DNA from: Sphingomonas koreensis
Lineage (GTDB): Bacteria; Pseudomonadota; Alphaproteobacteria; Sphingomonadales; Sphingomonadaceae
DNA: 64,000 nucleotides
Assembly (NCBI GenBank): GCA_006438735.1
Contig: RCZF01000003.1
Location: 62,001 to 126,000 of the forward strand
Direction: 5' to 3'
Positions 18,341 to 30,243 of this stretch are shown here, piece by piece. Under the pieces are notes generated by a model that saw nothing but the letters and a program-made list of their open reading frames with translations, had not been told where the DNA came from and made no database searches. A program made the position numbers and the translations under genes. Each line of letters opens with the position of its first letter. Position 1 is the first letter of the stretch.

Positions 18341-18643
18341 TTACGCGGCGCGCGTGCCCGTCATCGGAAAGCTGCCGAACGCGCCCGCGCCGACGGTGCC
18401 GGTCAGCGTGTCGCCGTCGATCGTCGCCTTGCAATCGAGCGTCATCGGCATTGGCACGGTCATGCTCATCGTCCACGCGATGGTGTTGCCGTCGACCTTG
18501 CCGTCGGTCACTTCGGCCGATCCCATCGCGCCCGAATTGCTGCCGGTGAAGCTGCTGCCGTCGCTCTTGACGGTCAGCGTCGACTTCTGGTCACCGAGCG
18601 GCGATTTGGTGACGCATTCCCACGTGCCATCGACATCGGCCAT
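18341..18643 (-). CDS. Small beta-rich protein of about 100 residues, unknown function
   Basis: The product (starts MADVDGTWECVTKSPLGDQ) alternates Thr/Ser/Gly-rich strands: STLTVKSDGSSFTG, GSAEVTDGKVDGNTIAWTM, ATIDGDTLTGTV. This is the pattern of small lipocalin- or META-like beta barrels and resembles short proteins found near amidohydrolases in sphingomonads. There is no signal peptide, and only two Cys (C10, and one in LDCKA). AGGAGACAGGAT before the ATG is a good ribosome site. It follows the M16 peptidase gene closely on the same strand and ends at a hairpin. Confidence 0.75.
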   Translation of the reverse strand: MADVDGTWECVTKSPLGDQKSTLTVKSDGSSFTGSNSGAMGSAEVTDGKVDGNTIAWTMSMTVPMPMTLDCKATIDGDTLTGTVGAGAFGSFPMTGTRAA

Positions 18644-18663
18644 ATCCTGTCTCCTGTATCTCG

Positions 18664-21537
18664 TTACTGCTTGACGCTCGCGGAAGGCGTCGTCGAGACC
18701 ACCTCTACCGGGATCTTGAGCGAGTCAAGTTGCGGCTTCACCTTGGCAGCGTCGCCGATCACAACCCAGGTCATCTTCGCCGGATCGATCGCCGCCTTGG
18801 CCGCGGCGTCGAGCTGGGGCCCGGTCAGCGCGCGGTAGCGCGTCGCCAGCGTCTCGTAATAATCGTCCGGCCGGCCGTAGAGCAGGTTCGATTCCATCCC
18901 GCCCATCACGGCCTCGGCGGTCTCGAACTCGCCGGGCAATTCGCGGATCGATCCGTCGATCGTGCGGCTGAGCTCGGCCGGCGTCACGCCTTTGCCGGTG
19001 AAGAACGACTGCATGTCGCTTTGCATCGCCGCGATCGAGGGGCCGGTCTGATCGGCCTGCACCGGCGCATAGACCAGATAGGGAACGTTGTATTTCACCC
19101 GGCTGATGAAGCCCTGCACGCCGTAAGACCAATGTTTCGTCTCGCGCAGATCCATGTTCATGCGGGACAGGAACGAGCCGCCGAGCACCTCGTTGGCCTG
19201 CGTCAGTGCGATCAGGTCATCGGTGCCTTTGACCGGCATGACCTGCCCGCCGAAGATCAGCGATTGCGGCGTATTGGGCCGATCGAGCAGCAGGATGCGC
19301 CCGCTCTGCGGCGCCGTGGCGACGTCGAAATTCTTCTTGGGAGCCGCGCCCGGCACGGTCCAGTCGCCGAAGCTCTTCTCGAGAAGCGGCATTACCTGCG
19401 CGAGCGTCGTATCGCCGACGACGAAGATCGTCGCATCGTCGGGCCGCAGCCAATCGTCATGGAATTTGGTCAGCTCGGCCGGGGTCAGCTTCGCCACCAC
19501 CGCGGGATCGCCGCTGCCGCTGAACGGCACGCCGTAGGGATGGTCCTTGCCATAGAGCAGCGGCGGCAAGGTGCGCAGCGCGAGGCCGACCGGCTCCTTG
19601 CTCTCCGCCGCGATCGACGCGAGCTGCTGCCCGCGCACGCGGTCCACCTCGGCCGGCGCGAACGCCGGATGCCGCACGATATCCGACATCAGATCGAGCG
19701 ACGGCGCCAGATTGGGCGACAGCGCCGAGAGATAGACGCTCGATCGATCCATGCTCGGCGCGGCGGTAATGTCCGCGCCCAGGTTTTCCTTGGCCTCGGC
19801 GATCTGCACCGATCCATATTTGTCGGTGCCCTCGTCGAGCATCCCCAGCATGAACGCTTGGGTGCCCAGCGCATTCCTCGGATCGGCGGCATTGCCCGCA
19901 TCGAAATCGACCGCGACGCGCACCACCGGCACGCCGCTGCGCTGCGCGAACACCACCGGAATGCCGTTCGACAATTTGGCGTGCTCGACCGTCGGGAAAT
20001 CGAGATCGGCGATCGTGCCGACCGGCGGCAGCTGCGAGCGATCGATCCCGCCGGTCGTCGGCACCTGGGCAGTCGCCGACGCTGTGGCAGTAGTCGCCGG
20101 GCCCGCGCCGCCGGCGCTGTCGCCATTGACGGTCGATTCCTCATAAGCGCCGCGCGCGCCGGGCGAGAGCGTATAGGCGAACGCCGGGCGCGACAGCCAT
20201 TTCGCCGCCGCCGCCTGCACCTGCGCCGGGGTCAACGCCGCCTCGGCCGCCAGCTCCTTCTTGTAGAAGCCCGGATCGTTCGCATAGACCGCGCCCGATG
20301 CCAGCGTCACCGCCTTGCCGCTGAACCCGCCGACCGCTTCCAATCCCTTGATCGTCGAGGCGACATCATCGGTCTTGGCGCGGCGGAGCTCGTCCCCGGT
20401 AGGCCCGTGTTTGATGAAATCGGCAATGATCGCATCGATCTGCTGGCCGACCAGCGCGGGATCGACGCCTGGTTTGACGACCGCCTCGACACTGAACTCG
20501 CCAGCATGCTCGAGCCCTTGCGAATAGGCCGATACGCTCACCGCGGTCTGCTTGTCGCGTACCAGCGCATTGTCGAGCCGTGAGCTCGCCAGCCCGCCGA
20601 GCACGCTCGCCACCATGTCGAGCGCCGGCGCATCGGGATCGGTGATGCCGGGCACCGCCCACATCCGCGAAACCGTGGTGTTGGCGACTTCGTCGTGGAA
20701 CGCCATCGTCACCGGCTTCGGCAGGGTCGGCACGGTCGCGGCGGCGGGCACAGATTGCGGCCCGCGCGCGATGTCGCCGAAATATTTCTCGACCAGCGGC
20801 TTCGCCTGCGCCGCGGTGATGTCGCCGGCCAGCACCAGCACCGCATTGTTCGGCCCGTAATGCGAGCTGAACCAGTCCTTTACCACCTCAAGGCTGGCGT
20901 GATCGAGGTCGCTCATCGATCCGATCACGGTGTGGTGATAGGGATTGTTCTCGGGATAGAGCGTCTGCTGGATCGAATATTGCAGCAGCCCGCCCGGCTG
21001 ATTGTCATCGCCGCGCTTCTCGTTCTGGACGACGCCGCGTTGGATATCGAGCTTCGCCTGCGTGATCGCCGGCAGCAGATGCCCCATGCGGTCGCTTTCG
21101 AGGAACAACGCGCGCTCCAGCGCGGCCCTCGGCACCGTCTCGAAATAATTGGTGCGGTCGTAATCGGTCGTGCCGTTCATGTCGGTCGCGCCGATCGCCT
21201 GCATCGGCTGAAACCAGCTGACGTCGCTATGCTCGGAGCCGCCGAACATCAGATGCTCGAACAGATGGGCAAAGCCGGTGCGCCCAGCCGGCTCGTCCTT
21301 CGATCCGACGTGATACCACACCGACACCGCCACGACCGGCGCCTTGTGATCGCTGTGCACGACGACCTTCAGGCCGTTGGCCAACGTGAATTGCGTGAAC
21401 GGAATATCGACATTGGCGACCAGCTGCGACACCGGCACGCCTTGCGGCAGCGGCGTATCGGCGGCGGGCCTGGCCAGCGCGGGAACCGAGAGCGCACAAA
21501 TCGCCGCGCCCGAAAGAGCCAAGAGCTTGAATTTCAT
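18664..21537 (-). CDS. M16 family zinc metallopeptidase, double-domain, exported
   Basis: Pitrilysin-type peptidase of 957 residues, two tandem M16 units. The first is active, with the inverted zinc motif HLFEH (H91, E94, H95) in TGFAHLFEHLMFGGSEH and a distal Glu in the RGVVQNEKR segment. The second unit (about residues 500-940) lacks HxxEH, as in other clam-shaped members where it forms the closing half. A Sec signal peptide covers residues 1-22 (ALSVPALA), so it works in the periplasm, probably on peptides. Preceded by the penicillin acylase gene with 59 bp between; they are likely co-transcribed. Confidence 0.95.
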   Translation of the reverse strand: MKFKLLALSGAAICALSVPALARPAADTPLPQGVPVSQLVANVDIPFTQFTLANGLKVVVHSDHKAPVVAVSVWYHVGSKDEPAGRTGFAHLFEHLMFGGSEHSDVSWFQPMQAIGATDMNGTTDYDRTNYFETVPRAALERALFLESDRMGHLLPAITQAKLDIQRGVVQNEKRGDDNQPGGLLQYSIQQTLYPENNPYHHTVIGSMSDLDHASLEVVKDWFSSHYGPNNAVLVLAGDITAAQAKPLVEKYFGDIARGPQSVPAAATVPTLPKPVTMAFHDEVANTTVSRMWAVPGITDPDAPALDMVASVLGGLASSRLDNALVRDKQTAVSVSAYSQGLEHAGEFSVEAVVKPGVDPALVGQQIDAIIADFIKHGPTGDELRRAKTDDVASTIKGLEAVGGFSGKAVTLASGAVYANDPGFYKKELAAEAALTPAQVQAAAAKWLSRPAFAYTLSPGARGAYEESTVNGDSAGGAGPATTATASATAQVPTTGGIDRSQLPPVGTIADLDFPTVEHAKLSNGIPVVFAQRSGVPVVRVAVDFDAGNAADPRNALGTQAFMLGMLDEGTDKYGSVQIAEAKENLGADITAAPSMDRSSVYLSALSPNLAPSLDLMSDIVRHPAFAPAEVDRVRGQQLASIAAESKEPVGLALRTLPPLLYGKDHPYGVPFSGSGDPAVVAKLTPAELTKFHDDWLRPDDATIFVVGDTTLAQVMPLLEKSFGDWTVPGAAPKKNFDVATAPQSGRILLLDRPNTPQSLIFGGQVMPVKGTDDLIALTQANEVLGGSFLSRMNMDLRETKHWSYGVQGFISRVKYNVPYLVYAPVQADQTGPSIAAMQSDMQSFFTGKGVTPAELSRTIDGSIRELPGEFETAEAVMGGMESNLLYGRPDDYYETLATRYRALTGPQLDAAAKAAIDPAKMTWVVIGDAAKVKPQLDSLKIPVEVVSTTPSASVKQ

Positions 21538-21596
21538 GTGAGTCCCCTCTGAACCGATTTACCGCAGCATAACACCGCCTCGTCGTGGGACAAGCC

Positions 21597-23735
21597 TCAT
21601 GGCCGGTAGATCCGTTCGATATGGCCCTTCAGCGCGGCGCGGGTGAAGCGTACCGGCTTCAGCCGATGCGCAACGAACAGCGCCGCCTGATCGGTATAAT
21701 GCGGCGAGCCCGGCCGCGTCGTCGCCGCGCCGAACGGCTGCACTGACCAGCTGCGCACGCGGCCGGCCTTGTCCCATTCGGCGAACATGATGAAGCTGTC
21801 GCCGTGCTTGGCGAGCAGATGGCCGTCGGGCGCCTCGTCCCACAGGGCCATTGCGCGCAGAACATCGGGCCCGCCGTCGAGCGGCAGATCGACCTTGCCC
21901 TGGCGCAGCCGCAGCACTTGCCCGAGCGGCGGATCGATCCGCCCGAAATGCGTCTGCAGATACGCCGCATCGGCCTTCAGCGTCGCGCGCACGTCGGGCA
22001 GCGGCTGGCGGTTGTAGTGCGGCAAGCCGATGTCGTGGAGCAGCAACGCGGCGAGTGCGTCGGCCGGCCCGCGCCCATCGTAATTCCAGTCCCATCGCCG
22101 CAGCACCGCCTGCGCCGCCGCCACCTGCCGATCGCCCTTGGGATCGAGCGCCAGCGCCGCGGAGAACCACGGCCCGGCATAGCTCGCCTTGCTGACGGCG
22201 GTGTCGTATTTGATCCGGTAGAGATCGGCGCGGCTGATCTTCGGGTTCGCCCCCATCAATTCCAGCGCGCGAACGTCGCGATTGGTCGTGTCGGTCTCGA
22301 TTCCGAGCAGCGGCGACCAGGCCTTGGGGTCCATCTCATAGCCCGCGCCGGCCGATTCGAACGGCGTCGAATTGGCGTTGACCAGGAAGCCCGATCCCGG
22401 ATCGACGTTCCTCGGCACCATCCGCCACGGCACCGTGCCCGGCGCATAATCACGCGACGTGTCGCCCGGCAGCACATGCGCGTAATCGAACCCCGGCTTC
22501 CGATTGGGGAAGGAAGCGTTGTAGAAATAGGCGATGTTGCCGGCGGCGTCGCCATAGAGGAAATTGGTCGCCGGCACGCCCTGCAGCGCCAGCGCCTGCT
22601 GCCACTCGGCAAAATTGCGCGCCTTGTTCAGCCGATAATATTCCTCGACCATCCGCAGTTGATCGGCGCCGCCATAGCGCAGCGCATAGGCGCCCGATTT
22701 GTTCTCGATCACCGGCCCCTGCACCGCGCGGTAGACCGTCTTGGGCACCGGCAACACGAACGGTCCCCACAATTTGACCGGCAGCCACACTCGCTGCTTC
22801 TCGAGCGGCCGCCACTTGCCGTCATAACGATAGTGTGTGCCGGCCGCGTCGAGCGTCAGCTTGTAGATGTCGACCAGATCGGGCCGGTTGACCGTATTGG
22901 TCCAGCCAAGCGTGCGATTGTGGCCGAGCAGCGGATAGGGCGCGCCGGGGAAAGTCGCACCGGCGAAATCCCAGCCCTGCCCCGAATGCACCACCAGCTC
23001 GTACCACGCGACCTGCCCGCGCCATGGCTGATGCGAATTGGAGACGAGCCGTGTGAACCCGTCCGCCGAACGCGATGGCGCGACGACGAACGCGTTGGAG
23101 CCGTTTTGATTGCCCGGCCCCGCCGGCGGCAACGCCTTGGGATCGGCCGCATCCGGCGCCGGCCCCGCGCTTTCCGCCGGCAGCGGCTTGTCGGCGGCGA
23201 GCGCGCCCAGCACCTGATCGAGCCCATAGAAGAATGGCGATCGCAGCACAAAGCCGGTCGCGACGTCGGGTCCATTGACGGGAAACAGCTTGCGCAGCCG
23301 CACCTCGCCCGGATGCATCTCCGCATAGCGATTGAGCCCCGCGGCATAGCCGTCGAGCAGCGCGCGCACATCGGCGGGCTGCTTCATATAATCGCGGTCC
23401 ACCGTCGCGCGCGCGCCGAGCAGGTGGAGGATGTAATCGGCCTTCGCCCCGTCCGCCCCGTCGATCGCGCCCATCCGCCCGCGCACCATCGCCAGCACGT
23501 CCTGCAGCGTCGAGAAATCGTCTTCGGCATGCGCGTAGCCGATCCCGTACGCGGTATCGGCGTCGGTCCGCCCATAGATATGCGGCACGCCGAAATCGTC
23601 GCGCACGATCACACTGTCGTAATGATGCGCCGGCGGCGGCGCGGCGCGCGTGGCGACGAGCGGCTCCCACACCGCCAGTCCGATCGCGATCAGCACGATC
23701 AGCCCCAGCACCCCGGCAAATGCCTTGCGAACCAT
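21597..23735 (-). CDS. Penicillin acylase family protein (Ntn hydrolase)
   Basis: N-terminal-nucleophile amidohydrolase precursor of 712 residues. An N-terminal membrane/signal segment (residues 5-25) exports it. The spacer ends at NG before S213 (NGSNAFVV); self-cleavage there would free Ser213 as catalytic nucleophile, separating an alpha chain of about 190 residues from a beta chain of 500. VTRLVSNSHQPW-like text (LVSNSHQPWRG) and GWTNTVNRPD fit the beta-chain active-site surroundings. Members hydrolyse penicillins, acyl-homoserine lactones or aculeacin; the substrate here is unknown. First gene of a run of exported hydrolases. Confidence 0.93.
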   Translation of the reverse strand: MVRKAFAGVLGLIVLIAIGLAVWEPLVATRAAPPPAHHYDSVIVRDDFGVPHIYGRTDADTAYGIGYAHAEDDFSTLQDVLAMVRGRMGAIDGADGAKADYILHLLGARATVDRDYMKQPADVRALLDGYAAGLNRYAEMHPGEVRLRKLFPVNGPDVATGFVLRSPFFYGLDQVLGALAADKPLPAESAGPAPDAADPKALPPAGPGNQNGSNAFVVAPSRSADGFTRLVSNSHQPWRGQVAWYELVVHSGQGWDFAGATFPGAPYPLLGHNRTLGWTNTVNRPDLVDIYKLTLDAAGTHYRYDGKWRPLEKQRVWLPVKLWGPFVLPVPKTVYRAVQGPVIENKSGAYALRYGGADQLRMVEEYYRLNKARNFAEWQQALALQGVPATNFLYGDAAGNIAYFYNASFPNRKPGFDYAHVLPGDTSRDYAPGTVPWRMVPRNVDPGSGFLVNANSTPFESAGAGYEMDPKAWSPLLGIETDTTNRDVRALELMGANPKISRADLYRIKYDTAVSKASYAGPWFSAALALDPKGDRQVAAAQAVLRRWDWNYDGRGPADALAALLLHDIGLPHYNRQPLPDVRATLKADAAYLQTHFGRIDPPLGQVLRLRQGKVDLPLDGGPDVLRAMALWDEAPDGHLLAKHGDSFIMFAEWDKAGRVRSWSVQPFGAATTRPGSPHYTDQAALFVAHRLKPVRFTRAALKGHIERIYRP

Positions 23736-23819
23736 GCGAACCCCCTCTTTGTCACCGTTCTACAGCAAGCCGCGACGCTGACAATCATGTCAGCAATGCC
23801 GCGCGGGTTTCGCCCTTCA

Positions 23820-23926
23820 CGGTCCCCGGCGAAGGCCGGGGTCCAGTTACGATGGTCTCAAAACGGCGCGCAAATCTCGCGATCAAAATCGCCGCGGTAC
23901 TGGACCCCGGCCTTCGCCGGGGAACG
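23820..23926. repeat. Inverted repeat with CCCCGGCGAAGGCCGGGGTCC arms
   Basis: Arms GTCCCCGGCGAAGGCCGGGG (followed by TCCAGT) at about 23821-23846 and the reverse complement ACTGGACCCCGGCCTTCGCC (followed by GGGGA) at about 23899-23923 are near-perfect complements separated by about 50 bp. Each arm is itself a hairpin (CCCCGGC-GAAG-GCCGGGG). This is a typical paired REP-like element. Confidence 0.8.
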
Positions 23927-24131
23927 ACAATATTGAGGCGCGCACCAAGAAAAACCCGGGCCATTTTTTCACTTCCCTACAAGCCTCCCCTTCGCTTACC
24001 CTCCAATCGATGGCGCAACGCGTTGCTTTCCGCCGATTCTCCTGTTTCCCCCGCCGCCGGCTTTCGCCGCCCGGGCGAAACATGCGCGACGCTCTCCACT
24101 TTCTCCACTTCACGCCGACAGCGCCCGCGCT

Positions 24132-24160
24132 CTTGTGTGGCAAAAAAGCAACATTACATC
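24132..24160 (+). promoter_or_regulatory. Possible RpoH-type promoter of clpB
   Basis: CTTGTGT at 24132-24138 resembles the -35 of sigma-32 promoters, and ACATTACATC lies 13-16 bp further on where a CCCCAT-like -10 is expected. The -10 match is poor. ClpB is a standard sigma-32 target, which is why the site deserves notice. Confidence 0.25.
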
Positions 24161-24185
24161 CCTCTAAGCTCTCAAAGGGGATGGC

Positions 24186-26765
<2,580 letters not shown>

Positions 26766-26818
26766 ATCTTTCGAACGCACCCTACAAACGACGCGTCGAC
26801 CAACCTGCCACTTCATTC

Positions 26819-26862
26819 AAAAAAAAGGGGCGCCCCCTCTTGGAAGCGCCCCAGTTTTTTTC
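26819..26862. terminator. Bidirectional rho-independent terminator (clpB / TonB receptor)
   Basis: GGGGCGC (26827-26833) pairs with GCGCCCC (26846-26852). A run of A's lies on the left and a run of T's on the right, so the hairpin is followed by a U-tract when read from either strand. It sits between two convergent genes and can stop both. Confidence 0.9.
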
Positions 26863-26875
26863 GACAAAGGCCGCT

Positions 26876-29800
26876 TTAGAAATCGACCTTCGCGCCGACG
26901 CGGAAGTAGCGACCAATGAAGCCACGATCAGCCCACACTGGGTTGAACTGATAAATGCTGTAAGCCGCGCTCGGATCGAACGGTGGCTTGACATCGAACA
27001 CATTCAACACATCGACGTAGAGCTTCAGATGGTCGGTGACCTTGGTGCTCGCGCTCATATCGACATCAATGAACTTCTTGGTGTGGCAAGACACCGGCGT
27101 TACGCCATCTTCATATGCAACAACCGATGCGCCGAAGTTGTTCAAGCAATCGCCCGGAACGCCACCATAGTCGGTCGATGCCAGATCATATCCGCCGGTG
27201 TAGTAAATCGTCGCCGACAGCGTGGTCTTGCCGCTGAAGTCCAGCGTGTTCTGCCAATTCCCGCGCCATTTCGGTGCACCCGAGCACGACGTGATGTTGC
27301 AGGGGCTGAGCGTGCCGTCATACTGCTGGTAATTGCCACCGATCGTCTGGCCAAGATGGATGATGTACGATGCGTTGATCGTACTGGTGAGATGCAGGCT
27401 GTTGCCGATCGGCAGACGCGCCGTGCCGGTGAAATCGAGACCGGAAGCCCTCGACGAGTCAGCATTCTGGAACGAGTACTGGACGTTGCCGAGAAGCGGC
27501 AAGGCGTCGGGATGAGCCGTATCGATATCACCCGGCGTTACCGTCAGACCCGGGATGTTTACGACGCCGTTGTTGCCATAATAGGCATCAACCACACCTG
27601 ACGTATCTGCACCCGTGATCAGATTTTTGATCTTGATGTTCCAATAATCGACCGTGAACGTGAACTGTCGAGTTGGCTCAAACACCACCCCTAGCGTGAA
27701 CGACCGCGACTTCTCAGGCGCCAAGCTGGGGTTTCCGACCGCCGTCAGACCATAGCTGTGAGACCCCGTTGCATAAGCGTCGTTGCCATGTGCGGTGAGG
27801 AACGCGGTGCCGCCCGGCGTATCGGCGGTGACGGTCGTGTTGACGTAGCCGGTGGTTGGCAGACCGTAGGCTTCGTTGAAGCTCGGAATGCGGAAGCCCT
27901 TCGAATAGGTACCCCGCAGCTTGATCTGCTCGATCGGACGGAACTGCGCCTCGAATTTCGGCGAGAAATTCTTCTGACCGCTCGAATACCAATCGTAACG
28001 ACCGGAGGCCGACAAAGTCAGCGCATCGAAGATCGGCGCGTTGGCCTGGAAGAATGCCGATTTCACATTTCGGCTTCCCTGCACGCCCACCGCGTTTATG
28101 CCACCGTAGTACCGGTCATAGGGATCGGCCTCGTTGGCCGGGTTCGCACTGGGGTTGTCAATCGATTCGTAACGATACGCACCACCGACAGCGACCTGGA
28201 ACGCGCCACCTGGGAGCTGGAAGAAGTCCTTGGAAATCGTTCCCTGCACCTGTTGCAAAATCGACACAGAGTGGTTGTGGCTCGGCGGTGCCAGATAGTC
28301 GCGCTGCTCTTGCGAATTGGCATAGGGATCGGAGAAATCGTAAGTGCCGTCCGCCACCAGATCAAGTACATGGCGGGCATTGGGGTTGTTGTACTGATCG
28401 ACGTCCAAATTGACGCGCGATGCCGTATAGTTCAGATTATAGTCGAACAGATCGCCGATCCCGCCGTCGATGCCGGCGGTAACGCGGAAGGTCTGCGCGT
28501 CAGTCGTCGTGCGGGTCGGCAAATACAATGCGCTAAGCTGGGCGGTCTGGCCCAGATCGGCAAACGGATTGTTCTTCGTGTTCAAAACGCGGTCCGCGGC
28601 CGTGTCGCAATTGACCCGCTCCGGGCACACGAAAACCGGCAGCCTCAGCGGCGACGTCGAGACTTGAGTGCCGCCGGCCGCCGTCCGGCCAGCATAGGCA
28701 TACGGCGACCCCTGCGAATCGGTTTTGGTCTGATAATAATTGAACATGACATACGCTTGCGCGTCCGAGCCGATGTTCGCGGTGAAGCGCGCGTTCCCGC
28801 CGAGGCGACGAATGGAAGGATTATACTGCTGATACTGCTTGACCGAATCTTGCTGGCAAACGACCGAGGGTGCGCCAGTGGCGGACTGTGACGCCTGCTG
28901 GGCATCGGTCAGCGTGATCGGAGTAAGATTCCGACAACCCTGCGACTTGTCGAGCAACTGATAGTTGCCCGCATAGGCGCCAGTGCCATCTTCACCGCCG
29001 GTGGGATCCCACGGACGAACGAACGGAACGCTGGTCGCCGCGAAGCCACCGTAATCGCCATTCGCCTGGATGCCGTTGGAGATGCCATTGTACATGCAGG
29101 TCGTCTGGCCCGCACTGTAGCCGCCGCCGCCAAGGCTCGACCCACAAATCTTGCTCAGATCGGAAGTATTGAACGGATAACCGCGCTGCCGAGAAAACAG
29201 GGGGTCATCCTTTTGATATTCTGCGTTGACCCAGAAGTTCCAGCCCTGCTCGTCAAGCTTGCCATAGCCCAGCGTCGCATCGAGGCGCTGCTGGCCTGCA
29301 TCGCCGCGCTGCGAAATACCAGACGATGCGTTCAGGTGAACGCCGGTGATTTCTTTCTTGATGATAACGTTGACGACGCCGGCAATGGCATCCGCGCCAT
29401 AGGTGGCCGAAGCGCCGTCCTGGAGAACCTGAATACGATCGACGATCGAATCCGGAATGGTGTTGATATCGACAAAGTTGCGCGAACCGTCATCGGCGAG
29501 CGGATAGACAGCGCTGCGCAAGCCGTCGAAAATGGTCAGCGTATAAGCGTCGTTGAGGCCGCGGAGCGAAGGCGCCGACGCACCCGTCGCAAAACCAAAA
29601 GTCGACCAGCTGCTGCCAAACGAGCCGGCATTGGTCGCCGACAAGGTCTGGATGGCATCCGCAACTGTGTTGATGCCCCGATTCGCGAGATCCTCTGACG
29701 TCAGCGTGGTGGTCGGCGACGCGGTCTCGGCGCTGGGATTGCGGAAAATCGTACCGGTAACAACAATGTCCTGCCCCTCAGAAGCGGCGGCGGGAGCGGG

Positions 29801-29962
29801 TGTGGCCTGGACCGGCGCATCGGCCGGCGCGGTCGCATCCTGCGCGAAAGCGGGCGCGGCGAAGCCGGAGCCCAGCACCAGGCCAGCGCCCATCAATGCG
29901 ACCGCGCGGAGCGCCGATCCGTTGCGGAGCGATGCCCGAATGAATGGTGTAGTGGTGGTCAA
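26876..29962 (-). CDS. TonB-dependent receptor, large
   Basis: Outer-membrane gated transporter of 1028 residues energised by TonB-ExbBD. Signal peptide 1-40 (ending APAFA), a Pro/Ala-rich stretch, the TonB box DIVVTG at 65-70, then a plug domain to about 190 (IQVLQDGASATYGADAIAGVVNVI) and a 22-strand barrel ending in the aromatic C-terminus YFRVGAKVDF. Several Cys pairs in extracellular loops (CGSSLGG, QTTCMY, CQQDS) are unusual but common in this oligosaccharide/peptide-type clade. The start is TTG 29962, because GAGGGA precedes it and the signal peptide begins there. Ligand unknown; no partner gene adjoins it. Confidence 0.93.
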   Translation of the reverse strand: MTTTTPFIRASLRNGSALRAVALMGAGLVLGSGFAAPAFAQDATAPADAPVQATPAPAAASEGQDIVVTGTIFRNPSAETASPTTTLTSEDLANRGINTVADAIQTLSATNAGSFGSSWSTFGFATGASAPSLRGLNDAYTLTIFDGLRSAVYPLADDGSRNFVDINTIPDSIVDRIQVLQDGASATYGADAIAGVVNVIIKKEITGVHLNASSGISQRGDAGQQRLDATLGYGKLDEQGWNFWVNAEYQKDDPLFSRQRGYPFNTSDLSKICGSSLGGGGYSAGQTTCMYNGISNGIQANGDYGGFAATSVPFVRPWDPTGGEDGTGAYAGNYQLLDKSQGCRNLTPITLTDAQQASQSATGAPSVVCQQDSVKQYQQYNPSIRRLGGNARFTANIGSDAQAYVMFNYYQTKTDSQGSPYAYAGRTAAGGTQVSTSPLRLPVFVCPERVNCDTAADRVLNTKNNPFADLGQTAQLSALYLPTRTTTDAQTFRVTAGIDGGIGDLFDYNLNYTASRVNLDVDQYNNPNARHVLDLVADGTYDFSDPYANSQEQRDYLAPPSHNHSVSILQQVQGTISKDFFQLPGGAFQVAVGGAYRYESIDNPSANPANEADPYDRYYGGINAVGVQGSRNVKSAFFQANAPIFDALTLSASGRYDWYSSGQKNFSPKFEAQFRPIEQIKLRGTYSKGFRIPSFNEAYGLPTTGYVNTTVTADTPGGTAFLTAHGNDAYATGSHSYGLTAVGNPSLAPEKSRSFTLGVVFEPTRQFTFTVDYWNIKIKNLITGADTSGVVDAYYGNNGVVNIPGLTVTPGDIDTAHPDALPLLGNVQYSFQNADSSRASGLDFTGTARLPIGNSLHLTSTINASYIIHLGQTIGGNYQQYDGTLSPCNITSCSGAPKWRGNWQNTLDFSGKTTLSATIYYTGGYDLASTDYGGVPGDCLNNFGASVVAYEDGVTPVSCHTKKFIDVDMSASTKVTDHLKLYVDVLNVFDVKPPFDPSAAYSIYQFNPVWADRGFIGRYFRVGAKVDF

Positions 29963-30243
29963 GATACGATCCCTCGCTTGAACCGGTCGATCCGCACTGC
30001 GCGATTTCGCCGGATGAGTGCCAAGCCCCTTTTGGCCGCCATTTTGCGGCCCCCGGAGACATAGCCGCGTTGGATGGAGCGACGGACCTGTGCTGTAAAC
30101 CCGGCATTCAAGTTTCAGCTGCAACTTTCCGGGACCTTGTATCCCAAATGACACATAATCGTCATTTTAGGTCAGTAACCGATCCCTAGTTCGACGTATT
30201 TCAGCCACTTTTATGCGACGAAACGAGTGGGCTCATCGAACCA

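Larger units (their letters stand above)
23736..24185. other. 450-bp intergenic region before clpB
   Basis: No gene is credible here. It holds the divergent promoters of the penicillin acylase gene and clpB, an inverted repeat at 23820-23926, and a run of weakly coding sequence. The last 55 bp carry a possible heat-shock-type promoter and an AAAGGGGATGGC ribosome site for clpB. Confidence 0.7.

Noticed and set aside
18730..20583. Antisense frame of about 600 codons over the M16 peptidase
   Set aside because: Shadow of a recognised peptidase; low-complexity Arg/His composition.
21804..23936. Antisense frame of about 700 codons over the penicillin acylase
   Set aside because: Shadow of a recognised gene; no ribosome site or domain.
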